A model generated the notes under the pieces. The model was not told where the DNA came from and did no database searches. It worked only from the letters and a program-made list of their open reading frames with translations. Below, piece after piece: positions 59,171 through 64,000 of a DNA stretch of 64,000 bases (positions are counted from its first letter, which is position 1; every line of letters begins with the position of its first letter). Source of the stretch: Mauremys mutica (lineage: Eukaryota > Chordata > Testudines > Geoemydidae); NCBI RefSeq assembly GCF_020497125.1, contig NC_059077.1:24064840-24128839 (forward strand). The letters are read 5' to 3'. Both the position numbers and the translations under genes were made by a program.

Positions 59171-59656
59171 CTGTAAGTACAAAAATTGGATCAACACTTT
59201 CTCTAGAGGAGTTAGTAATTCTCAAGGTTGCACATTCCAAGCAGAGGAACAGTTCCACTATCAAACTGTTTAGACAGCATTTATGATTTTTAAAAGTGCC
59301 CAGTTAGAATGAAAAACATATCTTTACAGGAGGAGTCATTACAGTTCCACTGAATGACTAACCACTGAGTGGCGCTCTCAGTTCAGAACCATTATTCAAA
59401 GTATCAGTTCTCAATTGTAAAGAGCTGAAATTCTCTACCAAAATATTTATGCCTATTACACATTAAAGTATACAGATTCTTGAATTGCAGATGATATAGT
59501 ACATTTTATTATATGTGCTTCCGCTTAAGGAAAAACTACTGTTTAGTGTAACGAAACACTTTTAAGTGCTGTAATTGTTAAGTAATAGAATACAACCAAT
59601 ATGAATTATTTAAAAAATGCTATAAAACTACTAAAAAAGTCGTCATTTTCACTAAC

Positions 59657-59710
59657 CTTTCTGTATTAGTTCCCTGCTCAAAGGAAGATTCAAGCTCTCA
59701 TGCTTTTTAG
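59657..59710 (-). CDS. NADK2: NADK2 exon (54 bp)
   Basis: Acceptor GTTCAACAG and donor GTTAGT. Encodes AKKHESLNLPLSRELIQK. A diverged copy of this exon with its upstream flank lies at 60740-60830. Confidence 0.92.
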
Positions 59711-59800
59711 CTGTTGAACCAAAGGAAGAAAAGGACCCAATTAGACAGGATCATCTGGAGATAAAATTAACATGTAATGCTGTGTGTGCTGTCAACTCAC

Positions 59801-59856
59801 CAATCTTAAGGATCTCTTCAACAGCCTGGGTTGCCACCTTGTTAATATTATAGGAC
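59801..59856 (-). CDS. NADK2: NADK2 exon
   Basis: 56 bp, acceptor GTGTTTAG and donor GTGAGTTG. Encodes SYNINKVATQAVEEILKI. Phases fit both neighbours. Confidence 0.93.
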
Positions 59857-60267
59857 CTAAACACGGAAGTAAAGATAGCATTTGGTAAGTAACACATGCT
59901 GACAAAATCTCTTCTATAAAGATTTCAAAATTATCCAGGAGAAAAAAATGTTTGTAATCAAGGTTGAGTAAAGATGATAACCATTTCAGAAAATGCCTTA
60001 ATACAACTGTTAGATTAAAAATCATCTACATTTTGGAAAGCACAGTAATCCAAAATTGACGTTTCACCTAAATAATTAAAAGATTTGAAACACACAAGTT
60101 ATACAAATAATCTGAATTCTGCCTCTGTCACTATCCTTAGATCCAGCAAGCAATAGCTGGCAATTGTTTTCTTTATATCTAAAAGAAAATCAACTCAAAA
60201 CCTGCAAATTGAACACAGACTATGTACATATCCCTTACCCTCATTCTTCCACCTACTTATTGGACCT

Positions 60268-60376
60268 ACGGTTGCCAATCCTCCAGAATTGTCCTGGAAT
60301 CTCCAGGAACGAAAGATTAATTAAAAACTGTTGTGATGAAATCTTCAGGAATATGTCCAGCCAAAACTGGCAACAC
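60268..60376. repeat. Short inverted-end repeat
   Basis: Starts GGTTGCCAATCCTCCAGAAT and ends AACTGGCAACACT; inner words TCTCCAGGAACGAAAGATTA. A common sauropsid dispersed repeat; class not known to me. Confidence 0.55.
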
Positions 60377-60493
60377 TAACTGAACCTGATTCTCATTTAT
60401 AAAGACTCCTCTCCTCTACTTTGGAAGTGTAAAAGGGACTTAAAATGGAATATATTTATGCTTGAGTAGCGTAAAGATGCCGGAGCGTAAATT

Positions 60494-60549
60494 AGAATCA
60501 GGCCCATTAGGTCTTCTAATTTAATAGAAGACCTAATGGGTCTGATTCT
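60494..60549. repeat. Fold-back palindrome
   Basis: AATCAGGCCCATTAGGTCTT and AAGACCTAATGGGTCTGATT form a stem of over 20 bp around an AT-rich loop, with one mismatch. Confidence 0.75.
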
Positions 60550-60664
60550 CATTAAGGCAGGCTTTACACCACTCAAACACATATATATTTATGCTTTAAG
60601 GCCCCCTTATAAAAGAGTCCTAGTGTAAATGAAAATCAGGCCCATTATGTTTTGTATTAAATTA

Positions 60665-60738
60665 GATTAGAAGGCTCTCTGAGATGGGGACTGTCTTTTA
60701 CTATGTTTTTACACAGTACAGTAGCACAAGGCCTTGAT
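60665..60738 (+). repeat. Interspersed-repeat tail
   Basis: GGCTCTCTGAGATGGGGACTG and GTAGCACAAGGCCTTGATCC; shares order with 7125-7212 and 19629-19700. It directly abuts the duplicated NADK2 exon copy. Confidence 0.5.
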
Positions 60739-60739
60739 C

Positions 60740-60830
60740 CTGTATTAATTTCCTGCTCAGAGGAAGATTCAAGTTCTCTTGCTTTTTAGCTGTTGAACGA
60801 AAGGAAGAAAAAAGCCCAGTTAGACAGGAT
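60740..60830 (-). pseudogene. NADK2: Duplicated copy of the 54-bp NADK2 exon (probably unused)
   Basis: About 91 bp aligns with 59661-59751 with roughly ten differences by eye. On the minus strand the acceptor TTCAACAG is kept, and the reading frame AKKQENLNLPLSRKLIQ is open. However, the donor is lost (CAG followed by GATC). Splicing from the upstream exon (ending TG) into this copy would create an immediate TAA, so it should not be used. Confidence 0.8.
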
Positions 60831-61769
60831 TTAGGCACTACTGGAACAAAAGCAACAGAATCTGCTATAAACTTCAACCTTTGCCATCTTGTGCTCCAGA
60901 TTCATTTTAAAAGTTGCTGTTTCTAACACTTAAGATTGTGAAGATAATCATGAAAATAGGAATAGTGCAGTGTTGTCTTTGTGTATGCAGGAAGCATCCA
61001 TTTGACCTGCCCCATTCATCTCACTGGATTTTTAACTTTGAAACTGAGTTGTCTTTCAGTGACTTAACTATTGTATTGCTATCCATCAGGCATCACCCAT
61101 CCAAAATCATCTGCCTAATGTACATTCCCAGCTGCCAAACACTGCAGCAGCTCATCCTACTCAGCTGCCAAGCCCTCCATGCTCATCCTCAACAACTACC
61201 ACCTGAAATTATGTATTTTCCAATACAAATTTCCGCAGTACAGTGAAAACTGAAAAAATGCGTGGACAGTGTGAAACAATTTAATATAAAAAACACAAGG
61301 GCTACATTGCATTGAGTGACATGAAATCTGGTGGACTCTGCAAATCCAACAGAGGCTGGCTCCTTCCCCCTTCCCAGCCACCTCATCTCCAGGTGGCTTC
61401 TCCCTCACATTCTCCTGACCAAACTCTGTGTTCCCATTGTAGTTTTCAGTCTCTCGATTCTCCAAGATTTTCCCTTTCCATCATGTGCTTGTCTGTCTGC
61501 CACTCCCAGCCATGAGAGCCATGATAGGCAGAAAAACTGAGCATATATTTGTCAATGATTTTTCTTTTAAATTATGCATTAGTTATTCATCAGATAGAAA
61601 CTTGGGTTGTGGCAACTCGTATACTGCCCAAAATAATTGGCCTGATGTGTTAGAAGCTAAAGAAAATGAGCATATCAGAGAACAGTTTTAGAAACTTCAA
61701 CTCATTCAAAATTGGTTTCAGATGAGAAACATTTAGTACTTTAATATTAAAATAGTGACACTAACTTAC

Positions 61770-61865
61770 CAGGCTTTTGATCCTGTTCCAGTGCATACAT
61801 TGAGCCCTGAACTCTTCTGCTTTTCCCATGGACCATCATCAACTGATACCTCATAGTAGGAGGCC
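61770..61865 (-). CDS. NADK2: NADK2 exon (first in the window)
   Basis: 96 bp, acceptor CTTCATAG and donor GTAAGTTAG. Encodes ASYYEVSVDDGPWEKQKS and SGLNVCTGTGSKAW. The last codon is split (TG|G). Confidence 0.95.
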
Positions 61866-63400
61866 CTATGAAGCGAGAATTTAAAACTGGGTTTGCAGGA
61901 CTTATAGTTCACCCTGAATAAGACAGAACACATAGCCCTATATCAGGCATGTATAAATCCAGAAGGACCAGTTTCAAATATGGCTGACAATTTTACAACA
62001 GAGTTTTGTACAGTTAACTTTTGATATGGAGGTAAGTATTGCTTTGCTGTCTCATGACAGGTGGTTTTTTTTGTTTGTCTGTTTTTTTTTTAAGTAAACT
62101 ACTTTGCTAGCATAAATATTAAATTGCATTGTTACACCTGCAGGAAATCAAAGTTAAACTATTTTGATAGCCTTTCAAAGGTGTCCAATCAACACTAAAT
62201 GTTACATTTGAAAATTCTACTACAAAATAGCTTCCATCTACTACAAAATAGCTTATGACATGTTTTGAAGATACTAGTATTTTCCACATTTCAACATGAG
62301 CTTTGCTAAGCAGATTCTTCAACTGTTGATACCATTCATATTGCATTCCATGCAAGTGAGGAACTCTTTATATTTTATATAGTGGTCACAACTTTGTGTA
62401 CAGCTGGGATTTCTGTGCTTTCTGAAATGGAATTACATATGCAACTATCTCCAATTGTACAGTTATTGAATTACTGCATAAACTATGCTAATGCCATCAT
62501 TTGGTCCCATGTTACCAGATTACATCAGAAAACTCAAACTGGTAGGAAATTCCAGTGAATTCTAATGCAAGTAAGAGCAAAGCTTCAAACTGAATTTGTG
62601 ATCACTTCAATAGCAAGTTATAAATACGGCTGGATTCTTCAAATAGCTTTGACTTAATTAAAATCACCAAGCTTTGTTTCTGCTCTATACAAATTCCTTT
62701 TAAACTATAAATGTAGTAAAGTAGTCGTCTTGTTACATGACTGTCTTGGAAAGCAATCACTTTTCTGTGCAATGCATTATGGTACATCTGCTAAGCTACA
62801 CAGAGAGTGGCATTTTTCTTTAAGTCTCAAAACTTCCCTGGGCTAGAGCTGCTGAAATATGAGAGTTAGTTCTGTTTATAAAATCCAATCTAGATCATGA
62901 AATCTAGCTTCCTGATAAACACAGTATGTCAGCATCATACATTCATTAGTAACATTTGAGTCACACTTCAAAAGCTCTTCTTCGAAAGTGAGCTGTATGG
63001 ATGATGAAAGTTCTTATCTGGGAAGACTACACCTTGAAACCTGGTCTTAACTGGCTTCATTTTTGTACATGAACCCAGAGTTTTAGATGACCACATTTTT
63101 AAAGAACTCAACATAGAAAGATGGAGGAAACTGAAACCAAGTTATTAAGAAATGGAGCACAGATAAAGTAGACTAACCTGTCAAAGGCATGACAAGCACC
63201 CTCTAAACAAGCACTTCTAAACAAGCAAGTTTAGAATAGACAGTAGTTATTCCAATATCATAACTCATTTTCTTTACTGACCTGCTGAGTAAGCTCTTGT
63301 AGGGAACTTTAAAGCCTTTCCTAGTAGGTTCTTTCCACTGTTACCGGGACAAAAGAGAGGGGGAAGGAGGGCAGGTCGTGGAGTGGACATGTGCAACACA
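61866..63400. other. NADK2 intron, nothing recognised
   Basis: AT-rich sequence. I searched for the preceding exon (ending LNEVFIGESLSSR-like) and did not find it; it should lie beyond the right edge. Confidence 0.5.
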
Positions 63401-63409
63401 CCTACAAGA

Positions 63410-63720
63410 ACAGTTAGAGAAAGGTAGGTAACCATTTTTTCTTCAAGTGCTTGCACATGTCCATTCTACTGTAAGTCACACATGAGCAGACAAATACAGC
63501 AGTGGGCTCAGAGTCTACTTGAATAGTGACTGAAGGACAACTCATCCAAAATGGCATTATCCTGCACTGACGGAAAATAGCATAAGAAGAAGCAAAAGTG
63601 TGGACTGATGACCAGTCATAGCTTTGCAAATGTCTAAGATTGGCATGAGAGCCAAGAAAGTGCCTTCGTTGCTTGTGTTCTAGGAGAACATGCTGTCTGG
63701 TAGGTCGCCAGCTCAGACCA
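63410..63720 (-). repeat. Possible DIRS-related relic
   Basis: AAAGGTAGGTAACC and TTCTTCAAGTGCTTGCACAT resemble the DIRS terminus at 47425-47490 (CTTCAAGATGTGTTGTTCAC). Further similarity is weak and there is no long frame. Confidence 0.35.
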
Positions 63721-63854
63721 CAGCAGCAGGCTAATAGAAATCAAAGAAATGTCAAAAGACATGGTAATGTGTGTTGGCACAATTCAAAGGAAATGTGATG
63801 GTATTGCCTTCATTTATCTGTAATCTGCTGAATGTTATTACATTACAATGTGCA

Positions 63855-63885
63855 TTATACACACACATATACATACACACATGCC
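63855..63885. repeat. (CA)n microsatellite
   Basis: Interrupted AC/AT run. Confidence 0.8.
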
Positions 63886-64000
63886 TGTACTTAATTAGCC
63901 CTAAATCAAAGTATGTATTAGTGTTTAGATGAGAATTTACTCAATGTGTAGAACCGCATGTAAACTAATGGACTGTCTGGATGGTTGTAATTAAATGTAT

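Larger units (their letters stand above)
52400..61865 (-). other. NADK2: NADK2 gene, 3' half (partial, runs off the right edge)
   Basis: Mitochondrial NAD kinase 2, which phosphorylates NAD+ to NADP+ in the mitochondrial matrix. Five coding exons on the minus strand, with matching phases, encode the C-terminal part of about 155 residues. It begins in the conserved ASYYEVSVDDGPWEKQKS block, includes the NAD-kinase TGTGSKAW motif, and ends LRTVLLEE-stop. Upstream exons (N-terminus and the GGDGT motif) lie beyond the right edge. The 3' UTR runs left of 56108 for up to about 3.7 kb and contains a Penelope-like fold-back insertion and possibly a hairpin MITE. Confidence 0.94.

Noticed and set aside
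60740..60789. Alternative NADK2 exon
   Set aside because: No donor at the expected place, and phase gives an immediate stop from the upstream exon. It is kept as a duplicated pseudo-exon instead.

Overview
This is a vertebrate nuclear DNA window, most likely from a cryptodiran turtle. The sauropsid origin is read from CR1 LINEs, a tRNA-headed SINE with a CR1-like tail (the tortoise PolIII/Cry SINE type), abundant nonautonomous hAT elements, Penelope-like and DIRS retroelements, and Harbinger-type MITEs. Coding DNA is a small fraction of the window, and every real gene is split into exons of about 50-260 bp with canonical splice sites. Most long open frames are repeat or antisense artefacts.

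Three genes follow the order known from human 5p13: LMBRD2 - SKP2 - NADK2. LMBRD2 (minus strand) runs from a CpG-rich divergent promoter near 20.4-20.9 kb leftwards out of the window. Seven coding exons (codons 1-313) and a noncoding first exon are visible. SKP2 (plus strand) is complete: ten coding exons from the ATG at 20949 to the stop at 40321, which join in frame to a 419-residue F-box/leucine-rich-repeat protein. NADK2 (minus strand) enters from the right. Its last five coding exons (56108-61865) and a long 3' UTR are present.

Introns and the SKP2-NADK2 intergenic stretch (about 43.6-52.4 kb) hold layered mobile DNA. A degraded PIF/Harbinger transposase gene at 1.0-2.5 kb is split by a hAT element with perfect 8-bp target duplications. 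A CR1 lies at 12.1-14.4 kb, also with a hAT inside. At 44.0-46.7 kb a stack contains a CR1 carrying a SINE, then a Penelope-like element, itself carrying a hairpin MITE. A DIRS-like tyrosine-recombinase retroelement lies at 47.4-49.9 kb, and a second Penelope-like copy with an open GIY-YIG endonuclease frame at 50.7-51.4 kb.

The most noteworthy signals are: (1) two multi-hairpin MITEs whose hairpin stems use different sequence words but keep the same fold; (2) short fold-back Penelope-derived insertions with 12- and 15-bp target duplications and hammerhead-ribozyme-like cores; and (3) an intronic duplicate of a 54-bp NADK2 exon that keeps two residues differing from the used exon. All calls are from reading the sequence; no database search or alignment program was run.
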